Positions 7,846 through 17,230 are shown, counted from the first letter of the stretch. The stretch is DNA of 64,000 bases from CALMEC01 sp963777565 (GCA_963777565.1 CAVZQZ010000010.1:62001-126000); one strand, 5' to 3'. Translations and numbers: made by a program. Notes: a model not told the origin generated them from the sequence alone.

Positions 7846-9042
7846 ATGGGGACCCTTCCGCCGCTGACGCCAAGTCCCGAGCCGCCCGACCCTCCACGAA
7901 CGCGAGGGAAGTGGCTCGCCACGGCCATCCTGCCCGCCGTCGTCGCTGCCGGTGTCGCGTTCGGGGTCGCACGGCTGGGCGACGACAGCTCGCCCACCCG
8001 AACAGTGACCGTCGTCGAGCGCGGCTCGACGACCACGACCGCGGCGGCGCCCAGGACGTCCGACCCCGCGCTCGCCACCGCGGACGGCGACGGCCTCAGC
8101 GTCCAGCAGATCGTGCGGGACGCGTCCCCGGGCGTCGTTCTGGTGAAGCACCGCGGCGGCCTCGGCTCCGGCTTCCTGATCGACGCGAAGGGACGGATCC
8201 TCACGAACGCCCACGTGGTCGAGAACGTCTCGAACGTCACGGTCACGTACGCCGACGGGACCACCCAGAGCGCGACCGTGCTCGCGAGCGACCCCGCGAT
8301 CGACCTCGCTGTGCTCGACGTCTCCACGCCACCGCCGTCGGCCAAGCCGCTCCCACTCGGCGAGAGCCGCAACCTCGTCGTGGGCGACCCGGTCGTCGCG
8401 ATCGGCAACCCGCTCGGACTTGAGCGCACCGCCACCACGGGCATCGTGTCCGCACTGAAGCGTCAGATCTGCTCGCCGGACGACTCGCCCATCCCCAACG
8501 TGATCCAGACCGACGCCGCAATCAACCAGGGCAACTCGGGAGGCCCGCTCCTCGACACCCGCGGCCGGGTGATCGGCATCAACTCGCAGATCGCGAGTCA
8601 AGGCGGCGGGTTCGAGGGGATCGGATTCGCCGTGCCGATGGACGCCGTCCGCCCGGTGGCCGACGCGATCATCGCGAACGGCACGGCGCAGCATGCCTGG
8701 ATCGGCATCGTGGGCGAGGCGGTCACCCCCGACGTCGCGAAGTCGCTCGGCGCCGGCGACGCCCGGGGGGTCGCCCTCCGCAAGATCGACGAGCGAGGCC
8801 CGTCGAAGGCGGCCGGCCTGCGCGCGTCGTCGGCCCCTGACGACCAGCCGCCGAAGGGCGGCGACATCATCGTCGCGATCGCCGGTCAGCCAGTGCGGGA
8901 CTTCGGCGACCTGAGCCAGGAGGTCAGCAGTCGTCGCGTGGGCGACACCGTCAACGTCACGGTCCTCCGCGACGGCAAGCGGGTGACCCTGAAGCTGACC
9001 CTCGCCGACCGTCCCGCAAACCTCGGCGGCACATGTCAGTGA
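7846..9042 (+). CDS. HtrA/DegP-like membrane-anchored serine protease
   Basis: A 398-aa trypsin-like protease with a proline-rich cytoplasmic N-terminus, one transmembrane helix (about 24-42), a Thr/Ser-rich linker, a protease domain and one PDZ domain (about 290-390). The catalytic triad is visible: H123 (TNAHVV), D153 (DPAIDLAVL) and S231 (QGNSGGPLL). Such proteins degrade or process misfolded or signalling proteins outside the membrane. The stop lies inside the following acetyltransferase gene (10-base overlap), suggesting coupled translation. Confidence 0.92.
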   Translation: MGTLPPLTPSPEPPDPPRTRGKWLATAILPAVVAAGVAFGVARLGDDSSPTRTVTVVERGSTTTTAAAPRTSDPALATADGDGLSVQQIVRDASPGVVLVKHRGGLGSGFLIDAKGRILTNAHVVENVSNVTVTYADGTTQSATVLASDPAIDLAVLDVSTPPPSAKPLPLGESRNLVVGDPVVAIGNPLGLERTATTGIVSALKRQICSPDDSPIPNVIQTDAAINQGNSGGPLLDTRGRVIGINSQIASQGGGFEGIGFAVPMDAVRPVADAIIANGTAQHAWIGIVGEAVTPDVAKSLGAGDARGVALRKIDERGPSKAAGLRASSAPDDQPPKGGDIIVAIAGQPVRDFGDLSQEVSSRRVGDTVNVTVLRDGKRVTLKLTLADRPANLGGTCQ

Positions 9043-9551
9043 CCGGACTCGCAATCCGCCGCGCAGAGCCTCGCGACGCGGCGATCATCGGCGAGATCTA
9101 CGACGAGGCCATCGCGGGCGGATCGGCGACGTTCGCCACCGGGCCGCACTCGGCCGAGGAGCGCCGCGGATGGCTTGCCGGCCGTGCGGCCACGGCCCCG
9201 GTGTTCGTCGCGGAGGACGCCGGTCATGTCATCGCGTGGTCCGCCCTCGCCCCGTTCTCACACCGGGCGTGGTACAGCGGGGTCGCGGAGTACACCGTGT
9301 ACGTCATGAGCGCCGCCCGCGGACGGGGCGTGGGCCGCGCCCTCCTCGAGCACCTCGTCATCGAGGGACCGGCGTTCGGCTACTGGAAGCTCGTCGGAAT
9401 GATCTTCCCCGAGAACGCCGCCGGGCTCGCCCTGGCCGCATCCGTCGGCTTCAGCACCGTGGGTCGCCTGACCGCCCACGGGCGGGTCGCGGACCAGTGG
9501 CGCGACGTGATGCTCCTCGAACGCCACCTCGAGGTGCCTCCTCACGGCTGA
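9033..9551 (+). CDS. GNAT acetyltransferase, phosphinothricin acetyltransferase-like
   Basis: A 172-aa GNAT protein with the IRRAEPRDAAIIGEIYDEA N-terminus, YTVYVMSAARGRGVG acetyl-CoA loop (R/QxxGxG) and FPENAAGLALAASVGF of the PAT/bar family, which acetylates phosphinothricin or related amino-acid substrates such as methionine sulfone. The real substrate cannot be read from sequence. It overlaps the protease gene by 10 bases. Confidence 0.85.
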   Translation: MSVTGLAIRRAEPRDAAIIGEIYDEAIAGGSATFATGPHSAEERRGWLAGRAATAPVFVAEDAGHVIAWSALAPFSHRAWYSGVAEYTVYVMSAARGRGVGRALLEHLVIEGPAFGYWKLVGMIFPENAAGLALAASVGFSTVGRLTAHGRVADQWRDVMLLERHLEVPPHG

Positions 9552-9582
9552 CCGGGCGCGCACCGCCGCCGCCGGGTCGGCC

Positions 9583-10875
9583 GTGGTGGCGCTGGCGGCG
9601 ACCCTCGGCGTCCTCGCCGGGTGCGCCTGGACCGGAGGTCCGTCGTCGTGCGCGGCTCCCACGGCCCCGCCGGTCACGCTGAGCGGCGACGACCGGCGCG
9701 ACCCCGTCGTCGCGACCGACGGCGGCGCGGGCGCGGTCGCAGCATGGGAGAGCGGCACCGGCGGTCCGGTCGAGGCGAGCACCCGCTCGGGCCATACCTG
9801 GGCGGGCGCGGCGGCGATCTCACGCGGCGGCGGGCGTGACCCCTCGGTCGCGATGGGTCCCGGCGGTGAGGCCGTGGCCGTCTGGCAGTGGCAACCGGTC
9901 GGGGGGTCGCGGACGATCGAGATGTCGACGACCCGCGCGGATGGGACGTGGACGGCGCCGGCCATGCTGTCGGCGCCGGGGACCCCCGCCCGCGACCCGC
10001 AGGTCGGCGTGGACGGGGCCGGGCGCGCGACCGTGGTCTGGCGCCGCGATGCCGGCGACGATGACGCCGTGGTCGAGGCGGCCGAGCAGCGGCCGGACGG
10101 CACCTGGGAGATGCCGCATCCGATCTCGACGGAGGGCACCCGCGCCAGGCGCCCTCGTCTTGCCGTCGCGCCGAACGGCACGGCTGCGGTCGTGTGGGAG
10201 CAGCGCGTCGGCGGGGTGCACGGCGTCGCGGCCGCGATCAGGGACCCCGAGGGGACCTGGTCGGCGCCGACCGTCGTCTCGACCGGCGTGCGAGGCACCC
10301 AGGAGCCCGACGTCGCGGTCGGGCCGCTCGGCGCGGCGGTCGCGGTGTGGATCGGGCGCGACGGCGGGGGTATCGGGGTGTTCACGTCGAACCACGGCGA
10401 GGGCCCGGGGTGGTCGGCGCCGGTCGCGATCGGCAGGGGCGCGGACCGGCCACGTGAGCTCGCGCGCCCCGGGCGGGCCGACACCGCTGCGGACGTCACC
10501 GTCCTGCCCGACGGTCGCGCGGTCGCCGTGTGGACGCTCGTCCAGGACGGCGCGAACCGCCTCGGCGTGGCGATCCGGGACCCCGCGGGCCGGTGGGCGA
10601 CGCCACCGTCCGAGCCCGGCGCCGGCGGCCCCGCCGGCGGCGCCCAGGTGGTGCCCGCAGCAGGCGGTGGGGCGATGCTCACGTGGGAGGAGCTCGACGG
10701 CGGGCTCATCAGAGCCCGCGCCCAGCTCGTCGCGACCGAAGCAGGAGCGGGATGCACAGACCTCTCCTCCGAGCTGGCGGAGACCGGGGGCGTCCGGTCC
10801 GCCGGGGGGAGTGCGCCGGTCGCCGTGTTCGTCGACCTCAACCGCGGTCGTGTGAAGGCGGCCGACCTGCCATGA
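9583..10875 (+). CDS. Exported lipoprotein, probable seven-bladed beta-propeller
   Basis: About 430 aa. The N-terminus is a short hydrophobic stretch ending in LAGC, a likely lipobox, so the mature protein would be anchored outside the membrane; it lacks the usual basic start, and no better start exists upstream because the frame is closed at 9508. The rest contains seven copies of a unit of about 50-60 residues resembling DPxVAVgpdGxAVAVW (ending AAWES, AVWQW, VVWRR, VVWEQ, AVWIG, AVWTL, LTWEE), the pattern of a beta-propeller. No catalytic residues identified. It overlaps the start of the next gene by ATGA, so it may work with that membrane glycosyltransferase. Confidence 0.7.
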   Translation: MVALAATLGVLAGCAWTGGPSSCAAPTAPPVTLSGDDRRDPVVATDGGAGAVAAWESGTGGPVEASTRSGHTWAGAAAISRGGGRDPSVAMGPGGEAVAVWQWQPVGGSRTIEMSTTRADGTWTAPAMLSAPGTPARDPQVGVDGAGRATVVWRRDAGDDDAVVEAAEQRPDGTWEMPHPISTEGTRARRPRLAVAPNGTAAVVWEQRVGGVHGVAAAIRDPEGTWSAPTVVSTGVRGTQEPDVAVGPLGAAVAVWIGRDGGGIGVFTSNHGEGPGWSAPVAIGRGADRPRELARPGRADTAADVTVLPDGRAVAVWTLVQDGANRLGVAIRDPAGRWATPPSEPGAGGPAGGAQVVPAAGGGAMLTWEELDGGLIRARAQLVATEAGAGCTDLSSELAETGGVRSAGGSAPVAVFVDLNRGRVKAADLP

Positions 10876-12110
10876 GACGCGCGGTGGCAATCACGACGGC
10901 GGCGTGCATCGGCGTCTGGGCGCTTACGCGCTGGGTGATCTTCGACTACTTCCAGCTCGGCGACACCCGTGTCTACGAGCACGCGAGCCGGATGATCGAC
11001 GCCGGAGCGGTGCCCTATCGCGACTTCGACATCGAGTACCCGCCGCTCTCCACCGGGCTCTTCTGGCTCGTCGGGCGGATCCCGGGCGACTACCAGCTCA
11101 CGTTTTCGATGACGATGCTCGCGTGCCTCGTCGCGACGGCGCTCGCGGCGCTCGTCGCAGGCCGCCAGCTCGGGCTGTCCCCTGCCCGCCAGGCGCTCGC
11201 CGTCGGGGTGGTCGCCCTCACCCCTGTGCTGCTCGGCACCCTGGTCCAGACCCGGTACGACCTCGTGCTCTCCGCCCTGCTCGGATGGATGCTCGTCGCG
11301 GGCCTCTCGGACCGTTTTGGCTGGGCGTGGACGCTCCTGACGATCGCGGTCGCCATCAAGCTCGTACCGATCCTGCTCATGCCGGCGCTGATCCTGTGGC
11401 ACGCCCACCGGCGCAACCGGCGCGGCGCTCTGACCGGGGCCGTGGGGCTGGCGGCCGGGGTGGCCCTCACGCTGGCACCGTTCTTCGCGATCGCGTCCCA
11501 CTCCACGTGGCGCCTCTTCGCCTATCACCTCGACCGTCCCCTCCAGATCGAGTCCCTCGGCTCGTCGATCGTGCACGTGGCGGGGCTCCCCTTCCGGTCG
11601 CTGAACAGCTACGGCAGCGAGAACGTCGCGGGGAGCGTTCCAGATGCCCTCGCGACGCTCTCGACACTCCTGCTCGTCGCATGCCTCGTGGCGATCGTCG
11701 CGGTGCTCGCCCGTGGACTTCGGCGACGGTCGTCCGCCGCTGCCGAACTCTGGGTCGCCGCCACCGCGGCGACGATCGTCGCGGCGGTCACCCTCGGCAA
11801 GGTCGTCTCGCCCCAGTACCTGGTGTGGCTCCTGCCGGCGACGCTGCTCGTGGCCGCCAGTCGCGGGCGCGTCGCCGCGATCGTCCTGCCGGTTGCGATG
11901 GTTCTCACGCAGCTCATCTTTCCGCTCTTCTACGCCGACCTGGTCGAGCGCGGCGACCCGGTCCCGGTCGGGCTCCTGGTGGCGCGGAATGCGCTGCTCG
12001 TGGTGATGCTCTGGGCAGTATGGCCGCGGCGAGCCGTCCGTCGAGCGGCCGCGGACGACCAGTCACCCGAGCTGGGCGGCGACCCGCATGCGGCCGTGCG
12101 GCCTGCCTGA
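10872..12110 (+). CDS. GT87/DUF2029-like membrane glycosyltransferase
   Basis: A 412-aa polytopic protein of about ten helices. The first extracytoplasmic loop carries GDTRVYEHAS and FDIEYPPLS, matching the acidic loop and EYPP motif of polyprenol-phosphate-sugar-dependent GT-C enzymes (GT87, mycobacterial mannosyltransferases). VSPQYLVWLLP in a late helix is also typical. It should add a sugar from a lipid carrier to an acceptor outside the cell. Coupled by ATGA to the beta-propeller lipoprotein gene. Confidence 0.75.
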   Translation: MRRAVAITTAACIGVWALTRWVIFDYFQLGDTRVYEHASRMIDAGAVPYRDFDIEYPPLSTGLFWLVGRIPGDYQLTFSMTMLACLVATALAALVAGRQLGLSPARQALAVGVVALTPVLLGTLVQTRYDLVLSALLGWMLVAGLSDRFGWAWTLLTIAVAIKLVPILLMPALILWHAHRRNRRGALTGAVGLAAGVALTLAPFFAIASHSTWRLFAYHLDRPLQIESLGSSIVHVAGLPFRSLNSYGSENVAGSVPDALATLSTLLLVACLVAIVAVLARGLRRRSSAAAELWVAATAATIVAAVTLGKVVSPQYLVWLLPATLLVAASRGRVAAIVLPVAMVLTQLIFPLFYADLVERGDPVPVGLLVARNALLVVMLWAVWPRRAVRRAAADDQSPELGGDPHAAVRPA

Positions 12111-12183
12111 CCGGCGGCCCGACCTGGGCGCGCGACCCGCGGCCGCCGTGGAGCGCGTCTGCCAAGATGTCGGCGTCGACTCC

Positions 12184-12190
12184 GGAAGGA
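12184..12190 (+). promoter_or_regulatory. Ribosome binding site of pdhA
   Basis: GGAAGGA, 7 bases before ATG 12198. One of the minority of genes here with a clear Shine-Dalgarno sequence; it fixes the start. Confidence 0.55.
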
Positions 12191-12197
12191 TTGGCAG

Positions 12198-13241
12198 ATG
12201 GCGAAGAGCGCCGCCCCCGCGGCCACCAGCGGTCCTCCCGCCCGCCCGCAAGCCGAGCTCATGCGCGACATGCTCGAGCGGATGATCCTCATCCGGCGCT
12301 TCGAGGAGCGAGCCGCCGAGGAGTACATGAAGGGCAACATCGGCGGCTTCCTCCACCTGGCGATCGGCGAGGAGGCGGCCGTCGTCGGCACCATCGCCGC
12401 GCTGCGCCCCGACGATCCGATCACGAGCACCTACCGCGAGCACGGGCAGGCACTGGCGCGGGGCAGCGACCCGAACGCGGTGATGGCGGAGCTCTTCGGT
12501 CGTGCCACCGGAATCTGCGGGGGCCTGGGCGGATCGATGCACCTCATGGATCGCGAGCGGCACTTCTACGGCGGCTACGGCATCGTCGGGGGATCGATCC
12601 CCCTCGCCGTCGGACTCGCCTGGGCGATCCACTACCGCGCCGAGGACCGCGTCGCGCTCGCGATGTTCGGCGACGGGGCCGTCAACCAGGGCGTGCTCGC
12701 CGAGGTCATGAACATGGCGGAGCTCTGGGACCTCCCGGTCGTGTTCTTCGTGTTGAACAACCAGTACGGCATGGGCACGGCGGTCGAGCGCGCAAGCGCG
12801 GAGCCCGACCTCTTCAAGCGGGCCGGGGCGTTCAGCATGCCCGCTCGCCAGGTGGACGGCATGGACGTGCTCGCGGTCCACGAGGCGGTGCGCGAAGCCG
12901 CCCGGCTCGCGCGCGAGGAGCACCAGCCCTCGATGATCGAGGCGCGCGCCTACCGCTACCGCGGCCATTCGATGAGCGACCCGGACACGACCCGCGCAGC
13001 CGAGGAGAAGGAGCGCTGGCAAGCCCGTGACCCGCTGGTGACCTTCGAGCGCATCCTGCTGGGCGAGGGAGTAATGACCCGGGACGAGGTCGACGAAGTG
13101 CGTGAGCGGGTCGCCGGCGTCGTCGAGGAGGCCGTGGCCTTCGCCGATGCGAGCCCGCCGGTTGCGGAGGGCGAGCTGGCCAGGCACGTGTACGCGAACC
13201 CCTGGAACGACGACCCGCGCGGCAGCGCGCTGATGCCGTGA
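12198..13241 (+). CDS. pdhA: 2-oxoacid dehydrogenase E1 component, alpha subunit
   Basis: A 347-aa thiamine-diphosphate enzyme subunit. It carries STYREHGQALARG, GGLGGSMHLMD, GGYGIVGGSIPLAVGLA, the diphosphate-binding GDGAVNQG...NNQYGMGT motif and the YRYRGHSMSDPD loop. With the beta subunit it decarboxylates a 2-oxoacid and loads the acyl group on the lipoyl arm of E2. The sequence favours pyruvate (or acetoin) over branched-chain acids, but this cannot be settled here. First gene of pdhABC; no E3 (dihydrolipoamide dehydrogenase) gene is in the window. Confidence 0.9.
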   Translation: MAKSAAPAATSGPPARPQAELMRDMLERMILIRRFEERAAEEYMKGNIGGFLHLAIGEEAAVVGTIAALRPDDPITSTYREHGQALARGSDPNAVMAELFGRATGICGGLGGSMHLMDRERHFYGGYGIVGGSIPLAVGLAWAIHYRAEDRVALAMFGDGAVNQGVLAEVMNMAELWDLPVVFFVLNNQYGMGTAVERASAEPDLFKRAGAFSMPARQVDGMDVLAVHEAVREAARLAREEHQPSMIEARAYRYRGHSMSDPDTTRAAEEKERWQARDPLVTFERILLGEGVMTRDEVDEVRERVAGVVEEAVAFADASPPVAEGELARHVYANPWNDDPRGSALMP

Positions 13242-14242
13242 GCACCGCCTCCGCAGCCCCGCGCACTGCGGTGAGCTACCGCGAGGCGCTCACGCAGGCG
13301 ATGCGGGAGGAGCTCCAGCGCGACCCCGACGTGTTCGTCATGGGCGAGGACGTCGGCCAGTTCGAGGGCGCATTCAAGGTCACCCGCGGTCTCCTGGCGG
13401 AGTTCGGAGCCGAGCGGATCGTCGACACCCCGATCAGCGAGGCCGGGTTCGCCGGCATCGGCATCGGCGCGGCGATGGCCGGGCTCCGGCCCGTCATCGA
13501 GATGATGACGGTGAACTTCTCGGTGCTCGCGCTCGACCAGATCGTCAACAACGCCGCCAAGCTCCGCTACATGTTCGGCGGACAGGTCGCGTGCCCGATC
13601 GTGATCCGCATGCCCGGTGGCGCCGGCCACCAGCTCGCCGCGCAGCACAGCCATTCGCTCGACGCCTGGTACACGCACGTCCCGGGGCTCAAGGTGGTCG
13701 CGCCGTCAACCCCCTATGACGCCAAGGGATTGCTCAAGACCGCGATCCGCGACGACGACCCGGTGATCTTCCTTGAGAGCGAGGGGCTCTATGCGAAGAA
13801 GGGGCCGGTCGGCGGCGCCGACGACCTCGTGCCTTTTGGCCGCGCGGCCATCCGCCGCAGCGGCAGGGACTGCACGGTGCTCGCCCACTCCCGCATGGTG
13901 TGGGTCGCGCTCGCCGCCGCGGAGGAACTCGCGAAGCAGGGCATCGAATGCGAGGTGATCGATCCGCGCACGTTCCGCCCGCTCGACGTCGAGACCCTGG
14001 CGACGAGCGTGCGCGCCACGTCGCGGTGCGTCATCGTCGACGAGGGCTGGCCCGAGTGCGGCATCGCGGCGAACCTTGCGACCCATGTCTACGAGGCCTG
14101 CTTCGACTGGCTCGACGCGCCGATCCGCCGGGTCAACTGCGCCGACGTGCCGATGCCCTACGCGAAGAACCTCGAGCAGGCGGCCCTGCCGAAGGCGGCA
14201 GACGTCACCGCGGCCGTCCACGCACTCGTCGGGGGTCGCTGA
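13238..14242 (+). CDS. pdhB: 2-oxoacid dehydrogenase E1 component, beta subunit
   Basis: A 334-aa transketolase-like subunit with FVMGEDVGQFEGAF (catalytic Glu of the cofactor site), DTPISEAGFAG, and QHSHSLDAWYTHVPGLKVV, followed by the C-terminal transketolase domain (VIDPRTFRPLDVET). It forms the E1 heterotetramer with PdhA. GTG start overlapping the pdhA stop (GTGA). It is joined to E2 by TGATG. Confidence 0.92.
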   Translation: MSTASAAPRTAVSYREALTQAMREELQRDPDVFVMGEDVGQFEGAFKVTRGLLAEFGAERIVDTPISEAGFAGIGIGAAMAGLRPVIEMMTVNFSVLALDQIVNNAAKLRYMFGGQVACPIVIRMPGGAGHQLAAQHSHSLDAWYTHVPGLKVVAPSTPYDAKGLLKTAIRDDDPVIFLESEGLYAKKGPVGGADDLVPFGRAAIRRSGRDCTVLAHSRMVWVALAAAEELAKQGIECEVIDPRTFRPLDVETLATSVRATSRCVIVDEGWPECGIAANLATHVYEACFDWLDAPIRRVNCADVPMPYAKNLEQAALPKAADVTAAVHALVGGR

Positions 14243-15633
14243 TGGACTTCCTCATGCCAAAGCTGTCGGACACGATGGAGGAGGGCACCGTCCTCCAGTG
14301 GCTCAAGGACGACGGGGCCACGGTGACGAAAGGCGAGCCGATCGTCGAGATCGAGTCGGACAAGGCCAACATGATGGTGGAGGCGCCGGCGGACGGCGCC
14401 CTCCACATCGTCGCCCAGGTCGGCGACAGCCTGCCGATCGGCGTACCCATCGCAACCATCGGCGAGGGATCCGTGCCGCAAGCGCCGCCGCCCCCCCCGG
14501 CTGTGGAATCAGGTGACGGCGCGACGCCCGCGGCGGCCGACGCCGAGGCCGCGGACGACTCGACCGGAATCCCGACCGCCGACGACGGCACCGGCACGTC
14601 GATCGGCCTCGAGGTTCGCCCGCCGGAGGACTACCCCGCGGCGCACGACGACGAGCCGCATGCGACGGCGCCGGTCGAGGTGCCCCGCGCCTCGCCGCCC
14701 GCGGCCCCCGCGCCCGCCGGGGAATCCGGCGACCGGGTTCGCGCCTCGCCCCTGGCGCGGCGACTCGCCGAGGAGCTCGGCATCGACCTGGCCGGCATCC
14801 GCGGCACGGGCCCGGCCGGCCGGATCGTGCGGGAAGACGTCGAGGCGGCCGCGGCGGGTCGCCGTGTCACCCCGGCGGGCGACGACGGCGTCGCTCCCGC
14901 CCCGGCGGTGTCAGCCACTCCCTCAAGCGCGCCGGCAGCTGGCGCCGTGCCCGGAGAGCGCTTCCCGATGACCCGGCTGCAGCGCACCATTGCCCGGCGG
15001 ATGGCGGAGTCGAAGCCCGGAGCCCCCCACTTCTACCTGGAGCGCGATCTCGACGTCACGGCCCTGATCGGCCTTCGCAAGGAGCTCGTTGCCGCGTCCC
15101 CCGAGGGGCAGGGACCGTCGGTCAACGACCTGATCGTCCGTGCGGTGGCGCTCGCGGTCGCCGAGCGTCCCGATGCGGTCCGGCGCTTCGACGGCGACGC
15201 GCTGGTGGCGCCCGCCGGGGTGCACGTCGGCGTCGCCGTCACGGTGGACGGGGGGCTCATGGTCCCGGTCGTGCGCGACGCCCACACCAAGCGCGTCGCC
15301 GAGCTTGCCGCCGAGATCCGCGACCTGGCCGGCCGTTGCCGCGACGGGACGATCACCCCTCCCGAGCTCGAGGGCTCCGTGATCACGGTGAGCAACCTCG
15401 GCATGTTCGGGATCGACCGATTCGCCGCCGTCATCAACCCCCCCGAGGCCGCCATCCTCGCGATCGGCCGAGCAAAGCCGGCGGCCGTCGTGGTCGACGG
15501 CGAGGTTCGCGTCCGCGACGTGATGACCGTGACCCTGTCCGTTGACCATCGCGTGCTCTACGGGGCCGAGGCCGCGACGTTCCTCGGCCGCATCGCCGAG
15601 TTGCTGGAGCACCCGGGCGCATTGGTGCTCTGA
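14242..15633 (+). CDS. pdhC: Dihydrolipoamide acyltransferase (E2)
   Basis: A 463-aa E2: one lipoyl domain (1-75, lipoylated K41 in ESDKANMM), a long Ala/Pro/acidic linker, a peripheral-subunit-binding domain (166-202, RASPLARRLAEELG) and the catalytic domain (about 233-463). The catalytic motif reads DHRVLYG, with Tyr440 where most E2 proteins have Asp; the same change is known in plastid and cyanobacterial pyruvate dehydrogenase E2, so activity is expected. Start overlaps the pdhB stop (TGATG). Lipoylation would depend on lipB at 16586. Confidence 0.92.
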   Translation: MDFLMPKLSDTMEEGTVLQWLKDDGATVTKGEPIVEIESDKANMMVEAPADGALHIVAQVGDSLPIGVPIATIGEGSVPQAPPPPPAVESGDGATPAAADAEAADDSTGIPTADDGTGTSIGLEVRPPEDYPAAHDDEPHATAPVEVPRASPPAAPAPAGESGDRVRASPLARRLAEELGIDLAGIRGTGPAGRIVREDVEAAAAGRRVTPAGDDGVAPAPAVSATPSSAPAAGAVPGERFPMTRLQRTIARRMAESKPGAPHFYLERDLDVTALIGLRKELVAASPEGQGPSVNDLIVRAVALAVAERPDAVRRFDGDALVAPAGVHVGVAVTVDGGLMVPVVRDAHTKRVAELAAEIRDLAGRCRDGTITPPELEGSVITVSNLGMFGIDRFAAVINPPEAAILAIGRAKPAAVVVDGEVRVRDVMTVTLSVDHRVLYGAEAATFLGRIAELLEHPGALVL

Positions 15634-15702
15634 CCGGCCGAATCCGCGGGTACAGGTCGCGATTCTGAACTTTTGGGGGGGTCGGACCACCGGCCCGTCG
15701 AG

Positions 15703-15708
15703 TACGAT
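15703..15708 (+). promoter_or_regulatory. Possible -10 box of the methyltransferase gene
   Basis: TACGAT, predicted transcript start near 15715, giving a leader of about 55 bases before ATG 15771. Confidence 0.35.
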
Positions 15709-15756
15709 CGACGTGCGGTCTGGAATCGCTTTCCCGGTCGGCGTCGGCCGGGGTGC

Positions 15757-15763
15757 AAGGAGG
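15757..15763 (+). promoter_or_regulatory. Ribosome binding site of the methyltransferase gene
   Basis: AAGGAGG, 7 bases before ATG 15771: a strong Shine-Dalgarno site that decides the start over the GTG and other codons upstream. Confidence 0.65.
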
Positions 15764-15770
15764 CAGTGGC

Positions 15771-16565
15771 ATGGATCGTCCCGGTCTGACCGAGGTCCAC
15801 AACCCGGAGGCATACGAGGAGATCGGACGCACCTACGGCGCGACCCGCCGGGCCGATCCGCGCATCCTCCGGCGCATCGCGAAGGCCGTCGGCGGCGCCG
15901 CGTCCGTGGTGAACATCGGCGCGGGAACCGGCTCGTACGAGCCACCGAACCGCCGGGTCGTCGCCGTGGAGCCGAGCGAGACGATGATCGCGCAGCGCCG
16001 CCCAGGGGCGGCCCCGGCCGTGAAGGCCGTCGCTGAGAAGCTCCCCTTCAAGAACAGCGCGTACGCGGCCGCGATGGCGATCCTCACGATCCACCACTGG
16101 AGCGACCCGCTCGCCGGGCTCCGGGAGATGCGTCGCGTCGCGCGGCGCCGCGCCGTGGTTCTCACCCTCGACCCGGCGAAGATCGGCGACTTCTGGCTCT
16201 ACCGGTACTTCCCGGACGCGGAGTGGCTCGACTCGGTGCGGTTCCCAGCGATCGACAAGGTCATGGTGGCACTCGGGGGTGACGCCCGCGTGGAGACCGT
16301 GCCGATCGCACACGACTGCCGCGACGGCTTCCTGGGCGCGTTCTGGCGGCGCCCGTCCGCCTACCTCGAGACCCGTGTTCGGCGCAACATCTCCACGCTC
16401 GCGGCGATCGGCGACGACGAGCTGCTCGACGGCCTGTCCCGGCTCTCCGCGGACATCCGATCGGGCGCGTGGGATCGCAACCACGCCTGGCTGCTCGACC
16501 TCGACGAGATCGACCTGGGCTACCGCCTGGTCGTGGCGGAGTACGAGGGGCACACCAGCCCGTAG
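15771..16565 (+). CDS. SAM-dependent methyltransferase (class I)
   Basis: A 264-aa Rossmann-fold methyltransferase. The SAM site is VVNIGAGTGSYE (motif I), VVAVEPSETMI (acidic residue of motif II) and AMAILTIHHWSDP (motif IV/post region as in UbiE-like and DUF-type small-molecule methyltransferases). Substrate unknown. It lies between the E2 gene and lipB on the same strand but has its own promoter-like box and a strong ribosome site, so it is probably separately expressed. Confidence 0.8.
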   Translation: MDRPGLTEVHNPEAYEEIGRTYGATRRADPRILRRIAKAVGGAASVVNIGAGTGSYEPPNRRVVAVEPSETMIAQRRPGAAPAVKAVAEKLPFKNSAYAAAMAILTIHHWSDPLAGLREMRRVARRRAVVLTLDPAKIGDFWLYRYFPDAEWLDSVRFPAIDKVMVALGGDARVETVPIAHDCRDGFLGAFWRRPSAYLETRVRRNISTLAAIGDDELLDGLSRLSADIRSGAWDRNHAWLLDLDEIDLGYRLVVAEYEGHTSP

Positions 16566-16571
16566 CGCGAC

Positions 16572-16577
16572 TAGCAT
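16572..16577 (+). promoter_or_regulatory. -10 box of lipB
   Basis: TAGCAT, 8 bases before ATG 16586; it begins 7 bases after the methyltransferase stop. Leaderless spacing. Confidence 0.5.
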
Positions 16578-16585
16578 CGGGGGTG

Positions 16586-17230
16586 ATGGCGCTGCTCCTG
16601 ACGTCCGCCCGGATCGCATACGACGAAGCGTGGGACCGCCAGCGCGAGCTGGCCGAGCGGCGCGCAGCGGGGACGATCCCAGACGTCGTCTGGCTGCTCG
16701 AGCATCCCCCCGTCTACACCTACGGCCGGCACGGCTCACGCGCAGATCTCTTCCTCGACGACGACACGCTCGTGCGGCTCGGCGCGACGTGCGTGCACTC
16801 GGACCGCGGCGGGCAGATGACGTGGCACGGACCCGGTCAGACCACGGGGTACGTCATCGCCGATGTCAGGGCACACGGTGGCGTCCGGAGGTTTGTGTCG
16901 GCCCTGGTCGGGGCGATGGCCGACGCCAGCGGCGTGCCGGATGCCGTGCCCGGCGACGACGCGATGGGGCTGTACGTCCACGGCCGCAAGCTCGGCAGCG
17001 TCGGCATCCGGGTGAGCGGCGGGATCTCGACGCACGGCCTCGCGCTGAACCGCGACCCGGATCTCGCGTGGTTCGCGCGGATGTCGGCGTGTGGGGCACC
17101 GGACGTCCCGGCGACGTCGATCGCGGCGGAAGGCGGCGACCCCGGCCGCCACCGTGTGGAGACCGCCCTCGCGGAGGCGCTCGCGGACAGGCTCGGGCTC
17201 GCGTCGATGGAAGCGGTCGCGGCAGCCTGA
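16586..17230 (+). CDS. lipB: Octanoyl-[acyl carrier protein]:protein octanoyltransferase
   Basis: A 214-aa LipB. It moves octanoate from acyl carrier protein to lipoyl domains, the first step in making the lipoyl cofactor. Visible motifs are LLEHPPVYTYGRHG, DRGGQMTWHGPGQTTGY, the catalytic lysine in GRKLGSVGIR, STHGLALN, and the catalytic cysteine in SACGAPD. The natural client is the E2 encoded just upstream. lipA is not in the window. Confidence 0.93.
   Translation: MALLLTSARIAYDEAWDRQRELAERRAAGTIPDVVWLLEHPPVYTYGRHGSRADLFLDDDTLVRLGATCVHSDRGGQMTWHGPGQTTGYVIADVRAHGGVRRFVSALVGAMADASGVPDAVPGDDAMGLYVHGRKLGSVGIRVSGGISTHGLALNRDPDLAWFARMSACGAPDVPATSIAAEGGDPGRHRVETALAEALADRLGLASMEAVAAA

Noticed and set aside
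14242..15633. E2 catalytic motif with Tyr440 instead of Asp (DHRVLYG) as a sign of an inactive enzyme
   Set aside because: The same substitution is typical of plastid and cyanobacterial pyruvate dehydrogenase E2, and all other domains are intact.
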